Shown: positions 10,425 to 19,880 of the stretch, piece by piece
Numbering within the stretch: position 1 is the stretch's first letter
Layout of the letters: each line of letters begins with the position of its first letter
Origin: Microglena sp. YARC
Lineage: Eukaryota; Chlorophyta; Chlorophyceae; Chlamydomonadales; Chlamydomonadaceae
NCBI GenBank assembly: GCA_022414725.1
Contig: CM039462.1
Location: 120,892,750-120,956,749, forward strand
Length of the DNA: 64,000 bases
Direction: 5' to 3'
The notes under the pieces: model-generated
Databases searched by the model: none
What the model saw: the letters and a program-made list of their open reading frames with translations, nothing else
Told to the model about the DNA's origin: nothing
Translations under genes and position numbers: made by a program

Positions 10425-11189
10425 TCATGGCAACAATGGGCGTTGGAAGACCGCAACGACATCCTCCGGCACCCCCTTTACGTTTCTAAGGTCATACCAC
10501 TTGTGGGTCGCGAGTCCACTCGCGGTAGCGATTGCATCCATCTCGGACACGAGAGACGGAATATCCTGGTGGGCGGATCCGACAATCACGGACTCTATCA
10601 CGAAGAGCCCCCCAGGTTTCAGATACGGAGCGAACGCTTGCAGCGCACCCACCTTGGACGCAGAGGTGGTGTGCACGATTAGGTCAAATTGCAGGTCCAA
10701 TTGCCGCGCGAACTCGTTCGAAGATCCCTCGCCATGCACATACGTTATCATGGAGTTGTCGGGACTCTCTTCGATAGGCGGATCGGTAGGCCCCACACTG
10801 CCGACTACCGCGGCATCCGGGAAGAACGAGGACAATGCATTTGCGAACGCCCCCGCCTGCTGCACGCCGATTTCGAGAATCGCTTCAAGGGAGTCGTTCT
10901 CTCGAAAAGGGTCAAATAGGAAAGCGTACAGGGGGGCGTAGGCGTGAACCGAGCTTTTAAGTGACTTGTGAGATCGCATCGCCTCTTCGAAAGTCGCGTA
11001 AAAACTCGGCGGTAAGGATTGTTGGTATGATGCTTCACTTTGTGGCTCCAAAACAACACTTCTCTTCCGCTCTACGTCTTTGAAGAAGTTTGCCACCTGG
11101 TAGTTTTCGTAGTATACGGATTCTCCTCCCTCGCTCGCACTAGAGTGCTTGCTTGGGAAGTCGTTGTAGAGCAGTGCTTCCACGACCAA
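10425..11189 (-). CDS. Class I SAM-dependent methyltransferase-like protein, 254 aa
   Basis: Residues about 104-115 (ILEIGVQQAGAF) form the nucleotide-binding loop of a Rossmann methyltransferase, and later FDLIVHTTSASK and LKPGGLFVIESV match motifs IV and VI. The closest style is the small-molecule or sugar O-methyltransferases that act with glycan pathways, which fits its position next to the glycosyltransferase at 11236-12282. Substrate is not predictable. The N-terminal 80 residues are not recognised. The frame is intact and leftward, 46 bases from the end of its upstream neighbour. Confidence 0.75.
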   Translation of the reverse strand: MVVEALLYNDFPSKHSSASEGGESVYYENYQVANFFKDVERKRSVVLEPQSEASYQQSLPPSFYATFEEAMRSHKSLKSSVHAYAPLYAFLFDPFRENDSLEAILEIGVQQAGAFANALSSFFPDAAVVGSVGPTDPPIEESPDNSMITYVHGEGSSNEFARQLDLQFDLIVHTTSASKVGALQAFAPYLKPGGLFVIESVIVGSAHQDIPSLVSEMDAIATASGLATHKWYDLRNVKGVPEDVVAVFQRPLLP

Positions 11190-11235
11190 TCCACAATGGC
11201 CCTATCAAGGTTAGAGTTCATGGTGGGATTCATGT

Positions 11236-12282
11236 TCAATCTCTTGCGTAGTACAGCAGACTCGGGGTCGGATCGTCGGCGACTTGATTGAACTCTTCAG
11301 GGTCAACTGGGTTTCGCCCAAGCACGTCTCTGAACGCCCTAAGAGCAAGAAGGCGACGGAGGAATACGTCGTAGTACTCTATCTTATGTCCGCACAAAAC
11401 CCCGAGCTCTATGTACTTCTGGCACTCGGTGTGATTGCGACGCACTTCCTCGATGCTCTGTTCTTCGTTGATGTCGCGGATGTTGACGATATACGGGAAT
11501 GTTCGAAGGACGCGGACTGCGCTCTCGACCTTGCGACGGAAACCGGTCTCGTGGAAGTGAAGGAGTCCTAGGAAATGGGAACGCACCTTGCATCCCGTTT
11601 TCACTGTGGCCTGGTGGCACCACATCTTCATGTAAAGGAACTCCGAAGCGCGCACGATGAGTTTGTCCCAGTTCTGGTTCTTGAACCGCGTAATGTTGGT
11701 CGTAGGGCGCGGGTACATGCCTCGGGATAGGTCGTAGGTATCGTCATTTGGGTCGACAGAGGATCCCAGAACGGACCCGTAGTTGATGATGGAGACGTCT
11801 TCCGGGAGAGACTCCAGGTACGCGCGAACGTCGATCGGCCTCAGTCTGAAGAGGGGGTCGTTTGAGGACCTCATGCTGAACACGAACTCGTCGGTCTCTA
11901 GAGGGAGGATCCACTCGCACAAAGGTGCGACCTCTCGCATGTGCTCGCTCATGAACACATTGGCAGAGCTGAAGTCTCGCTTATCAAGCTTGATCTGGAC
12001 ACCGCGGGTTGAAGAGTACCACTCGTACACATCCAGAACAGACTGGCACGTGCTCCCGTTGTCTACCACGATCACGTTTTCGTACCCGAACAACTCGCCG
12101 TAGTACGTGATAAAGTCCTCTATCAAGAAGCTTTCATCTTTAGTGAGAAGCACAACCTTGGCGAGAGACTTGGTCTCAAGAGACTTGTTATAGCCTACTT
12201 TGTCGAAGACGTTTGATGTTGCGTTGTTGTGGGGCTGCATCATTGTGATTGTGATACACACATTACTAAGATTTTGGAACAA
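11236..12282 (-). CDS. Glycosyltransferase, GT-A fold (GT2/GT92-like), 348 aa
   Basis: Residues about 41-60 read AKVVLLTKDESFLIEDFITY and 70-78 read VIVVDNGST, the start of a GT-A domain. LPLETDEFVF at about 127-136 supplies the acidic metal-binding motif. RFKNQNWDKLIVR and a HFHETG segment in the C-terminal half match the glycosyltransferase 92 style of enzyme. There is no signal peptide or membrane anchor, so it is probably cytoplasmic. With the methyltransferase downstream and the two-domain enzyme at 6-8 kb, it suggests a virus-encoded glycan pathway. The start at 12282 is the first Met; a later one at MMQPHNN is possible. Confidence 0.8.
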   Translation of the reverse strand: MFQNLSNVCITITMMQPHNNATSNVFDKVGYNKSLETKSLAKVVLLTKDESFLIEDFITYYGELFGYENVIVVDNGSTCQSVLDVYEWYSSTRGVQIKLDKRDFSSANVFMSEHMREVAPLCEWILPLETDEFVFSMRSSNDPLFRLRPIDVRAYLESLPEDVSIINYGSVLGSSVDPNDDTYDLSRGMYPRPTTNITRFKNQNWDKLIVRASEFLYMKMWCHQATVKTGCKVRSHFLGLLHFHETGFRRKVESAVRVLRTFPYIVNIRDINEEQSIEEVRRNHTECQKYIELGVLCGHKIEYYDVFLRRLLALRAFRDVLGRNPVDPEEFNQVADDPTPSLLYYARD

Positions 12283-12325
12283 TTAAATGAGGTGTTTTTG
12301 AACGAACTTTTTTATTTACAGAAAC

Positions 12326-12415
12326 TCAGCTTCCCTGGGAAATATCGCAATAGAATGTCAATAGCAAGAGGAAGCACACCAACACAATAATCCCAATGAT
12401 CGCAATAAATTGCAT
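12326..12415 (-). CDS. Tiny membrane peptide, 29 aa
   Basis: Starts MQFIAIIGI, contains one hydrophobic helix of about 20 residues and ends CDISQGS. One-helix peptides of this size are common in giant-virus virions. An earlier in-frame start would give 61 aa. It lies in the short spacer before the glycosyltransferase gene. Function unknown. Confidence 0.45.
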   Translation of the reverse strand: MQFIAIIGIIVLVCFLLLLTFYCDISQGS

Positions 12416-12600
12416 TGCTTGTTCGTGTTGGTTGTTTTGCGTACTGATACAAAAAAACACAGATGTTTTAAACAATTGTGTACAGAGTGTTCCAAAATTA
12501 GTTGAGGACAAATGTATAATGTAATTTTAAAACGCGACATGTCAAGACCATCCCTTGTGGATGACGAAGAACATACAAAAAACATTCATACAGGAAACGT

Positions 12601-12834
12601 GTGCATCATCGCATCTTACCCATTTCTTCTTTCGGTCGGATCAACGCATTTCATGTCAACCGAAAAAAACTTGTAAAATGGACACCTCCTGAATGCATGA
12701 ATATACCGGTGTCAAAGGATCACCTGCAGGTTTGGTACTCGGATAGCGACGTGATAATGATCACACGAACGAGTCCGGGAAGTCTCAAGCGTGTGTACGC
12801 GGACGCGAGCGCGTTGTTCTGTTGCGCAGATTGA
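12601..12834 (+). CDS. Small hypothetical ORF, start unclear
   Basis: A 77-codon open stretch that opens with GTG; the first in-frame ATG would give only about 45 residues (MNIPVSKDHLQVWY onward). The text KLVKWTPPE and GSLKRVYADAS looks protein-like. A frameshift near the beginning is possible given how often neighbours are affected. Unknown family. Confidence 0.35.
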   Translation: MHHRILPISSFGRINAFHVNRKKLVKWTPPECMNIPVSKDHLQVWYSDSDVIMITRTSPGSLKRVYADASALFCCAD

Positions 12835-12939
12835 TTTGATTTGTCAAAAAAAAGGTGTAAAGGAATAAGAGTTTATGTTTATTGAGTCGTAAACGAACAT
12901 CGGTTTGATCACAAGATTTGTACGATATCGAATTTCACA

Positions 12940-13646
12940 ATGGCCATTTCTGCATGTATCATCTGGCGTAAACGCATGGACGAGTACGGATACTACATGA
13001 GCAGTGTCATGCGTCTGGATATGCTGACGGAACCTGCGGCCACCCGAGGATTGAGGCCATCCGACTTTTTCGATGAGAAGTTCAAGGTCAAGTGGATCCG
13101 CAGAACGGAGATCCAGATGCGAACAGTGTTCAAACGCATTGTGTGTGTTATCCGAGGACTGCAGCGTCAAGGCTTCTTCGCCGCACCCCCGATCGCCAAC
13201 CCGTGCGCCTGGCTCACCAAGGGTATCTCGGACTTTGATGACGACGAGTTTGAGACCCCACGCAACATGAAAGACATGGAGGACTTCGAATCGAACATCC
13301 CACCATACAACGAAAAGAACATCGTGACACCCATTCGACCACCCGTGAAGATGCCGCCGCCACCCCCCCCAAAGAAGGTCTTTCAAAAGAAGAACGACGA
13401 CACGGTGGTCCCAGAGAAGAACGACGACACGTGGTCCCAGAGAAGAACGACGACACGGTGGTGGTCGTGAACAAGTACGAAAACGATGATGACAGCATGT
13501 CCCATCATTCTTCCAAGTATTCGTGCATCGATGTTGGAATGAGTACAAGCGCAGTTACATCCGCTCATGTTGGAGACGATAACAAACTGTTGCAGGAGAT
13601 GAAGACAATCACGTCTTTGTTGCGCGCCATCGTGCTCAAGATGTAG
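12940..13646 (+). pseudogene. Hypothetical protein with Pro-rich and repeat linker, one frameshift
   Basis: Starts MAISACIIWRKRMDEYGYY. The first 110 residues form a helical, Arg-rich domain (KWIRRTEIQMRTVFKRIVCVIRG). A Pro run near residue 140 leads into short repeats around KKNDDTVVPEKNDDT. In the third DNA repeat the G of ACACGG is missing near 13429, so the frame is lost; the continuation in the next frame ends with a leucine-rich helix (LLQEMKTITSLLRAIVLKM) and a stop at 13644-13646. The break looks like repeat slippage or a read error. Function unknown. It ends 61 bases before a family A MITE. Confidence 0.6.
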
Positions 13647-13706
13647 AGTGGTAGCTGAGTGCGACGAATATGCACGTAAAAACGTACAAGAGAAGTGCGA
13701 CAACAT

Positions 13707-13786
13707 TACAGTCAACGGAATACAAATCCGCTTTGCAAAATGAAGACGCTTCGTGTACGGCACATTTTGCTGTTCCGCCGACTGTA
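13707..13786. mobile_element. MITE, family A, 80 bp
   Basis: Starts TACAGTCAACGGAATA and ends TGTTCCGCCGACTGTA; TA at both ends. It is shorter than the copy at 8578 but shares the terminal motif and the inner GCTTCGTGTACGGCAC. It lies between two convergent genes. Confidence 0.7.
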
Positions 13787-13845
13787 GTGGAAGTGTGGCC
13801 ATACAACAATGAGACGTCTCACTTCCGTAGAGTGTACAGTTTCCA

Positions 13846-16644
13846 TTACTTGAATAGCATGGTGTATGGGATAGCTGTTGTCACAACTGCAATGGACATC
13901 ATCATGTTCCGATATGCCTTTGAAACCGCAATCCCTCGTGTAGGGTACTCGAAGAACCTCTTTTTCATCATGATTTTAGCAATGACAAACCCTAAAACTG
14001 TAAAGATGAGCGTTTGCATGACGAATTCTATGATTATGTCGGAGATAAAGGCGCTGTCAATGACAAACGTGTTTGATGACTTGGCATATGTGTACATGAC
14101 AATCACCAGTGCTACAAGAATGATGACCTGGATGATAATGTCGAGTACCAAGAAAATGAGGAGGAAGCTGACTAAACTTGCCTCTGGGTGTTTCAAAGGA
14201 ACATCGTCTAGGGCATCTGGGTCGTTCAATGTGTTCACATGCACCTTGCGCATGTAGTGCTCTGCAAATATGTATTCAGTGACGTACAATATCAAAAGCT
14301 GTGTTATTGTTCGTATAAGCTTGATCATGTAAATTATGTGAACCTGACTGATGGATGCACGATTCGCCAGTATTGTCAAGAATCCTTTGGACGAAAGACG
14401 TGTCGACCCACGTTTGCTATTCAAAGCAGAGCGACCAGCTTCGTCATCGTCCTCGTCCACAACATTGACGCTCACGTAATTGTCCAATATGCGTTCCACC
14501 ATACGCTGAAAGTCAGAAAAATCTTCCAAGACATTTGAGTAAAGTCCAATAGTAGGGTAAGAAATCGTTATCAAATTCTTGCGAACTTCTTTCAGATTTA
14601 GCAGAAGTCTCTTACGAGCGACCGATAAGTTGTCACGAACTTTATTGAGCTCCTTCTCACGTTGGGTCTTCAACAATTTCGAAAAGGCTTCACCACCACC
14701 TTTTTGAAGAATATAAGGACCACTCCCTTTTTGACCCGGTTTGAATAGTCGTCCAAAAAAATTCCCTTTTTTAGGGGTTTTTTTCGCCCTTCTTGTTGTT
14801 TTATAAGGGTTACTAGTATAGTCAATAAACTTCTGATGATCTGGACCTTTCAAATTTTTTTGGGCATCTTTGTAGTCTTGTTTTTTTTTTTTAGCTTCTT
14901 CTGTTTGTTGCTTATCCCTTTCTTTTTCTTCATCTGTTTTCTTTTTAAAAAAGCCTTCTAACAAACCTTTTCCTTTTTTTTTTTTTTTAGCTTCTTCTTT
15001 TTGTGTCTTATCCCTTTCTTTTTCTTCATCTGTTTTCTTTTTAAAAAAGCCTCTTAACAAACCTTTTCCTACGTTTTTATTTACTCCACCATCTATGTTG
15101 GCTCCAGGGGGGGCTCCATCGGTTCCAGGGGCTTCATGTTTTTTAGTGTCTACAACGTCTCCAGAGGATCCAGGGTCTCCAGGGGCTCCAGTGGATCCAG
15201 GGGCTTCATGTTTTTTAGTGTCTACAACGTCTCCAGAGGATCCAGGGTCTCCAGGGGCTCCAGTGGATCCAGGGGCTCCAGGGGATCCAGAGGCTTCAAC
15301 GGCTTTAGGGGATACAGAGTCTCCAGGGGATCCAGGGGCTTCACCACCTGATCCATAGGCTCCAGAGGCTTCAGCGGCTCCAGAGGCTACAGAGTCTCCA
15401 GGGGCTACAGAGGCTCCAGGGGCTTCACCACCTGATCCATAGGCTCCACCATCGGCTCCACCACCTGATCCATATGCTCCGCCACCTGATCCATAGGCTC
15501 CTCCACCGCCTGATCCATAGGCTCCACCATCGGCTCCAACACCTGATCCACCTTTGTCTTTAGAGATACTTACAATGGATTTTAATCCGAATCCATTTTT
15601 TGATGTAGTAACTTCGGGACCTCCTGGATCTTGTTCTCTAAAAGTTACCTTATTGACAATTTCCTTCACAATACGTTCTTTTCCACCTTCGACTACAATA
15701 GTGTTGTTGGACATATCATAAGACCACGGAATGAAGGTTTTGTCATCCTTGCCTCCACTGATGTTCTCGAAACGTCGTAGGTTGATAATCATGTTGTACA
15801 CCTGATCAAATTTGTCTGGGTTTACTGTGTATTTCTTCAATCCTTCAAAAATATCCAAAGGTGTATCTACAAAAGGCCGCAACGTTTTTGCAATTTCGAG
15901 AAAAATGATATTGGGATCGCTGATATTCATAGCATTTACTCTATCTTTGATATCATCGTCAGTCATCTTGAGGTTATGAATTAGCGGAATCACTGTATAC
16001 CCAAATGTTTTGGTTACACTTAATATGCGGTCTATATTACTGGATACGCTCGTGATAGACTTGGTTAGTTCGAGCAGAGAATGGTAATGAAATTTGTACT
16101 TGATTTCATTAAATCGATCTGACCTTTCGTGTTCAGGGAGTGTCTTAAAATTCTCTACTGACATGGCAAGGGCTTTGAACGTCTCGGAAGAAAAAGCATG
16201 GTGGGGGAACGCATGCAAAGATATTTGTTCTCCACCAAGCAAGTATGATATGTCTGACTCAAGTTGAGTTCGTTGCAATCGCAGGTTATCATACAACACA
16301 GACGATGCCAGCGTAGATTGGTATTGTTTGAATACACCGTCATATCTCTGAATTTTCAAGTCACCTTTATCAATAACGAAAGCGATCAAATCCTCGTCCG
16401 TATTTATTGTATTCCAATCAATGCTACTAATGCTACTGACGAGGTCTATTGAATGTTTTAGTGTGTCGAATTTGTCTATGAAATGTTCTAGGAATACGAT
16501 GATACTGCTGATTGTGTCTTCGATTATATTTTGATCGCCGTTGTCAGTTGCTGCCCGCAACCGGTATAACATCAGTCGTCGCAGCACCCGGAACCAAATA
16601 TAGTTTACAAAGTACCCCAACTCATGTGTCCCCATGTCACGCAA
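13846..16644 (-). CDS. Large collagen-like, Lys-rich membrane protein, 932 aa
   Basis: Residues 1 to about 340 are helical with no known domain. Residues about 365-520 are low-complexity Gly/Ala/Ser/Pro, with GAYGSGGG units and collagen-like G-x-y runs such as GSTGAPGDPGSSGD. Next come two copies of a basic segment (GFFKKKTDEEKERDK). The last 190 residues contain about three membrane helices. The layout suggests a virion membrane protein with a surface-exposed fibrous region, as seen in mimivirus-like viruses; this is inference. The frame is intact over 2.8 kb in spite of the repeats. It ends 59 bases from the family A MITE and starts 9 bases from the end of the upstream gene on the same strand. 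Confidence 0.75.
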   Translation of the reverse strand: MRDMGTHELGYFVNYIWFRVLRRLMLYRLRAATDNGDQNIIEDTISSIIVFLEHFIDKFDTLKHSIDLVSSISSIDWNTINTDEDLIAFVIDKGDLKIQRYDGVFKQYQSTLASSVLYDNLRLQRTQLESDISYLLGGEQISLHAFPHHAFSSETFKALAMSVENFKTLPEHERSDRFNEIKYKFHYHSLLELTKSITSVSSNIDRILSVTKTFGYTVIPLIHNLKMTDDDIKDRVNAMNISDPNIIFLEIAKTLRPFVDTPLDIFEGLKKYTVNPDKFDQVYNMIINLRRFENISGGKDDKTFIPWSYDMSNNTIVVEGGKERIVKEIVNKVTFREQDPGGPEVTTSKNGFGLKSIVSISKDKGGSGVGADGGAYGSGGGGAYGSGGGAYGSGGGADGGAYGSGGEAPGASVAPGDSVASGAAEASGAYGSGGEAPGSPGDSVSPKAVEASGSPGAPGSTGAPGDPGSSGDVVDTKKHEAPGSTGAPGDPGSSGDVVDTKKHEAPGTDGAPPGANIDGGVNKNVGKGLLRGFFKKKTDEEKERDKTQKEEAKKKKKGKGLLEGFFKKKTDEEKERDKQQTEEAKKKKQDYKDAQKNLKGPDHQKFIDYTSNPYKTTRRAKKTPKKGNFFGRLFKPGQKGSGPYILQKGGGEAFSKLLKTQREKELNKVRDNLSVARKRLLLNLKEVRKNLITISYPTIGLYSNVLEDFSDFQRMVERILDNYVSVNVVDEDDDEAGRSALNSKRGSTRLSSKGFLTILANRASISQVHIIYMIKLIRTITQLLILYVTEYIFAEHYMRKVHVNTLNDPDALDDVPLKHPEASLVSFLLIFLVLDIIIQVIILVALVIVMYTYAKSSNTFVIDSAFISDIIIEFVMQTLIFTVLGFVIAKIMMKKRFFEYPTRGIAVSKAYRNMMMSIAVVTTAIPYTMLFK

Positions 16645-16653
16645 GAAGGTTGT

Positions 16654-17608
16654 CTAAGCATCAAAGGTTCCTTCAGATATCGGAATTGAGAACTTCGCCT
16701 CATTCAAGATGGACGAAACACTTTCAATACTCTTGTCAGTTATACCTGTATCCCTATACAGCGCACGAGAAGCAATACGTCCCAATATATCATTAGGTGA
16801 GTATGAATCCAACTCGCGCTTAAAACGCAATATCATTACAGGGTCGATCTTATCAACAACAAACGGTTCGATGTTGTTAACACGACCACTCGATGACGGG
16901 TGTTGCTGACTTTGTCGATTCTGAAGATCGGAATGATCATCGTTAGAGGTAGATGTAGAAGCATCAGTCGTGTTCGAAAAAACAGCTTCGCCAGGTCCAC
17001 CTCCAGGTTCAGTGACAACGGAATGGTCAAACAAAGTTCTGGTAGTGCCACCATCTTCTCCAGTGACAGTGTCAACATCATCTCCAGTGACAGAAGGGAC
17101 AAGCAGCGACAACATCATCTCCAGTGACAGAAGGGACAGCAACGACAACATCCGATCCGGGGGCAGCAACAGCGCCACCATCATCTCCAGTGACAGAAGG
17201 GACAGCAACGACAACATCCGATCCGGGGGCAGCAACAGCGCCACCATCATCTCCAGTGACAGAAGGGACAGCAACGACAACATCCGATCCGGGGGCAGCA
17301 ACAGCGCCACCATCATCTCCAGTGACAGAAGGGACAGCAACGACAACATCCGATCCGGGGGCAGCAACAGCGCCACCATCATCTCCAGGGACAGAAGGGA
17401 CAGCAACGACAACATCCGATCTGGGGGCAGCAACAGCGCCACCATCATCTCCAGTACAGAAGGACAGCAGCCGACAATCATCTCCAGTGACAGAAGGGAC
17501 AGCTACAGCGACAACATCATCTCTAGTGACAGAAGGGTCCGGATCGGATGTTGTCGCTGTTGCTGGCCCTGGAGCTCCTTCTATTCTCTTTCTGCGTTGT
17601 TTACTCAT
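16654..17608 (-). pseudogene. Hypothetical protein with 66-bp tandem repeats, one frameshift
   Basis: Starts MSKQRRKRIEGAPGP. Residues about 40-165 are about five copies of a 22-residue unit containing AAPGSDVVVAVPSVTGDD. Near 17100 an extra T changes the frame; the continuation reads VTGEDGGTT, then a hydrophilic stretch and a C-terminal domain (ELDSYSPNDILGRIASRAL), ending at 16654. The C-terminal domain is the conserved-looking part and lies 9 bases upstream of the collagen-like gene, so the two may be co-expressed. Repeat copies are nearly identical, which points to recent expansion. Function unknown. Confidence 0.6.
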
Positions 17609-17749
17609 GTCCCTGATGGAAAATTGCCTGAACACGATACTGTAACATGTTACACATTTTTTCAAACGAAAGCGACGATAACAATTGTTGCACGCTTCAA
17701 TGCATACAAAAAAAAAGTTTCGTGTAAGTATTCAATCTGTACTCCGTAA

Positions 17750-17839
17750 ATGATGATTTGTGAATTTGGCGGCAACGTGATTGCCCCTTTGGTTGTAGGA
17801 GCCATGACTGCGGTCTTGTACGCGCTCGTCCACTACTAG
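17750..17839 (+). CDS. Tiny membrane peptide, 29 aa
   Basis: Starts MMICEFGGNVIAPL and ends YALVHY; one hydrophobic helix covers residues about 10-27. It sits 7 bases ahead of the ATG at 17847, so the two form a pair. Upstream is AT-rich. It is likely a small virion membrane protein, by analogy only. Confidence 0.5.
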   Translation: MMICEFGGNVIAPLVVGAMTAVLYALVHY

Positions 17840-17846
17840 CAATTCT

Positions 17847-18254
17847 ATGGCAAAAGTGTCGAACACTAGGATGCCATCAATCTTACAGCATAATACCACC
17901 ACTAGCCATTCGGGGTCGAACAACACTTATAACGTTAACGGTGAGACAAAAAAACACGCGTTCGGAAGAGCTTCAATAGTACTTAGTACTATTGCAATAT
18001 TCATCCTTTCCGCGGGACTGACGTACGGGTTAATGGTATATCGACAAAGAATCGGTGACGATGGATCTGCAGTAACATCTACGACACACCACGATATTGA
18101 TGCCTATAATTTACCTAAACCTGTTGTTGACTCTACTATCTTTGAGGCTGCTGATGATCGAATTAGTTTTGTAGCCAATGATGGAGGTGGTTGCAAGTCC
18201 GTTCTTGATGAAATGATGAAGTTCGCGGATACGAGTGGGTCGGTTCCTTTCTAA
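17847..18254 (+). CDS. Single-helix membrane protein, 135 aa
   Basis: Starts MAKVSNTRMPSILQ, a polar N-terminus with Asn/Thr/Ser. Residues about 43-65 (ASIVLSTIAIFILSAGLTYG) form a membrane helix followed by YRQR. The C-terminal 65 residues are soluble and acidic. The layout suits a type II virion or endomembrane protein. It forms a tandem pair with the 29-aa peptide just upstream. No family recognised. Confidence 0.65.
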   Translation: MAKVSNTRMPSILQHNTTTSHSGSNNTYNVNGETKKHAFGRASIVLSTIAIFILSAGLTYGLMVYRQRIGDDGSAVTSTTHHDIDAYNLPKPVVDSTIFEAADDRISFVANDGGGCKSVLDEMMKFADTSGSVPF

Positions 18255-18818
18255 GAACATTTGTCTCAAAAAAATATGGAACATGACAGTACGATGTACG
18301 CAGTGTCATGATTACCAAAGCATTCGATACAAAGACGGGGTCAACCAATCATTTTCTATCATATTCGGTCTAGGTTGGCTGCACTGTTCAGACAAAGTTG
18401 CAAGGGGGACGTTGTATCGTGATAAAATCACCGAACGTTCAGGAGGTTGAGAAGAACATATACCGTTACAACCAGCACTGCTACCGGTACAATGCTAAAC
18501 ATAGTTCCGTGTGACACAAAGAAATTCGAGCGCGAGTCAATGAAATATTCAATGCATCGGGGCAACCGCTGATATACCGACGACACGACACCACATTGAG
18601 ATGTGACCTGACCGTATCATTTACAGTCCACGTCTCGGTTCACAGCGCACATTTTGATACACAACAGTGCATTACTTTGTGGAACTTGACGTTCTTCACA
18701 ATCTTCAGTCTTCTTGTATTGGCGCGTTCAAATTATCAAAATATTTAGTTACCTATTATTGTAGAGGTTGGTTTCACTTCACGTTGTTTTGCACTGCATG
18801 TGAAAACAACCTTTGCTA
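18255..18818. other. Intergenic, no gene seen
   Basis: No convincing frame or repeat. This is the right edge of the dense viral block. Confidence 0.5.
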
Positions 18819-18891
18819 GTTTCTGTTAGCTCAATGGCAGAGCGCCATTCTTATGAAATGGAGGTTGCGGGTTCGAGTCCCGCCTGAAATA
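18819..18891 (+). tRNA. tRNA-like gene, anticodon UAU (Ile)
   Basis: A 73-base cloverleaf can be drawn: acceptor stem with 6 of 7 pairs (one G-T, one T-T mismatch), D stem GCTC/GAGC, anticodon stem CCATT/AATGG with loop CTTATGA, five-base variable loop, and T stem GCGGG/CCCGC with loop TTCGAGT. Both control boxes (TAGCTCAATGG and GGTTCGAGTCC) are present. The connector after the acceptor has three bases instead of two, and position 37 is G, so it may be a relaxed viral or decaying copy. Giant viruses often carry tRNA genes at block edges; a host origin is equally possible. Confidence 0.65.
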
Positions 18892-19249
18892 TTTACTTCC
18901 ACGGAGAGTCTTCCTGGAACATATTCTTAAACTTCGCCGTGAGAGCTGGGTCTTGCTTGCTCAATTGCTCTTACGTACAATGTCCTTGGGAGGAAATCTA
19001 TACTCTACCCTGACGTTCTTTGTTCATTTGTAGGAACTTCTCTTCGTAAATTCCGTGGATGATTGAGCGCCATTCCCACGAACAATGTGAGAACTACGAA
19101 TACCTTCATGTTCATGTATTGAAACCCGAAAAGAATCGCGAAACGATAGCCACACACCCATCAAGGAGTGCGCGCGATCTCAAGGACCGACGTTGGACCC
19201 ATTTCATCAATGTTTTATCTGAGACATGACACACAATTGAGGGGAATTT
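18892..19249. other. Intergenic, nothing recognised
   Basis: No gene or repeat identified. Confidence 0.4.
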
Positions 19250-19880
19250 TAGTATTCGATTGTAAGTATAAAGAATACAAAGAACTATTGTTCATTAACG
19301 AACACTTCACATACACCACCGTTACATTTTTTCTCTATCATGTCATCAATAAAGGAATGTTATGTAAGGATATGGATTGCAACGCTCATTATCGAATGCT
19401 AGTAACATTGAATAGACACATCAAGCACATACAAGAAAGAAAAACCATTAAATGTCCACTTTCGAGGGATTGTACAGGAATTGGTGAGTTGAGAATTTAG
19501 ATACGCATCTAAGGACGCATACTGGAGAAAACCATTTAAATGTCACTTTAGGGATCAGGAGATATTTTGGCAAGTACAGTAATTCTGTATATTTGAAGAT
19601 GCAAACAATCTAAGGACGCGATGACGGAAAAAAACCATTTAAATGCTAACTCAGGAACTGTGACATCAAGAATTTGCTCAGAGTTAGTGAGGGGGGGGGG
19701 GGGGGTTTTGAAGACGCATAAGGAAGCCATACTGGAAGAAAAACCATAATAGTAAATGTCACTTTAGGGATGTGTATCCAGAATTTATTATTATAGTCGC
19801 TTGATGCGATCCGTAGACGCCATATACAGGTGAAAAACCATTATAAATCAATATAAGGGATTGTGAAGTCAATTATCAGG
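19250..19880 (+). pseudogene. Decayed C2H2 zinc-finger array
   Basis: About five units spaced near 100 bp carry remains of the classic linker between fingers: a segment reading H-T-G-E-K-P-F-K-C (CATACTGGAG then AAACCATTTAAATGTCAC) at about 19520, with poorer copies at about 19430, 19610, 19720 and 19815. Stops and indels break every unit. A 15-G run at 19691-19705 interrupts it. C2H2 arrays of this kind are eukaryotic transcription-factor genes, so this is evidence for host chromosome here. Confidence 0.6.

Noticed and set aside
15095..15358. Rightward collagen-like frame
   Set aside because: Complement of the Gly/Pro-rich region of the leftward membrane protein; such repeats give open frames on both strands.
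16970..17749. Rightward frames of 173-259 codons
   Set aside because: They are the reverse side of the 66-bp repeat of the leftward gene and have no independent domain.
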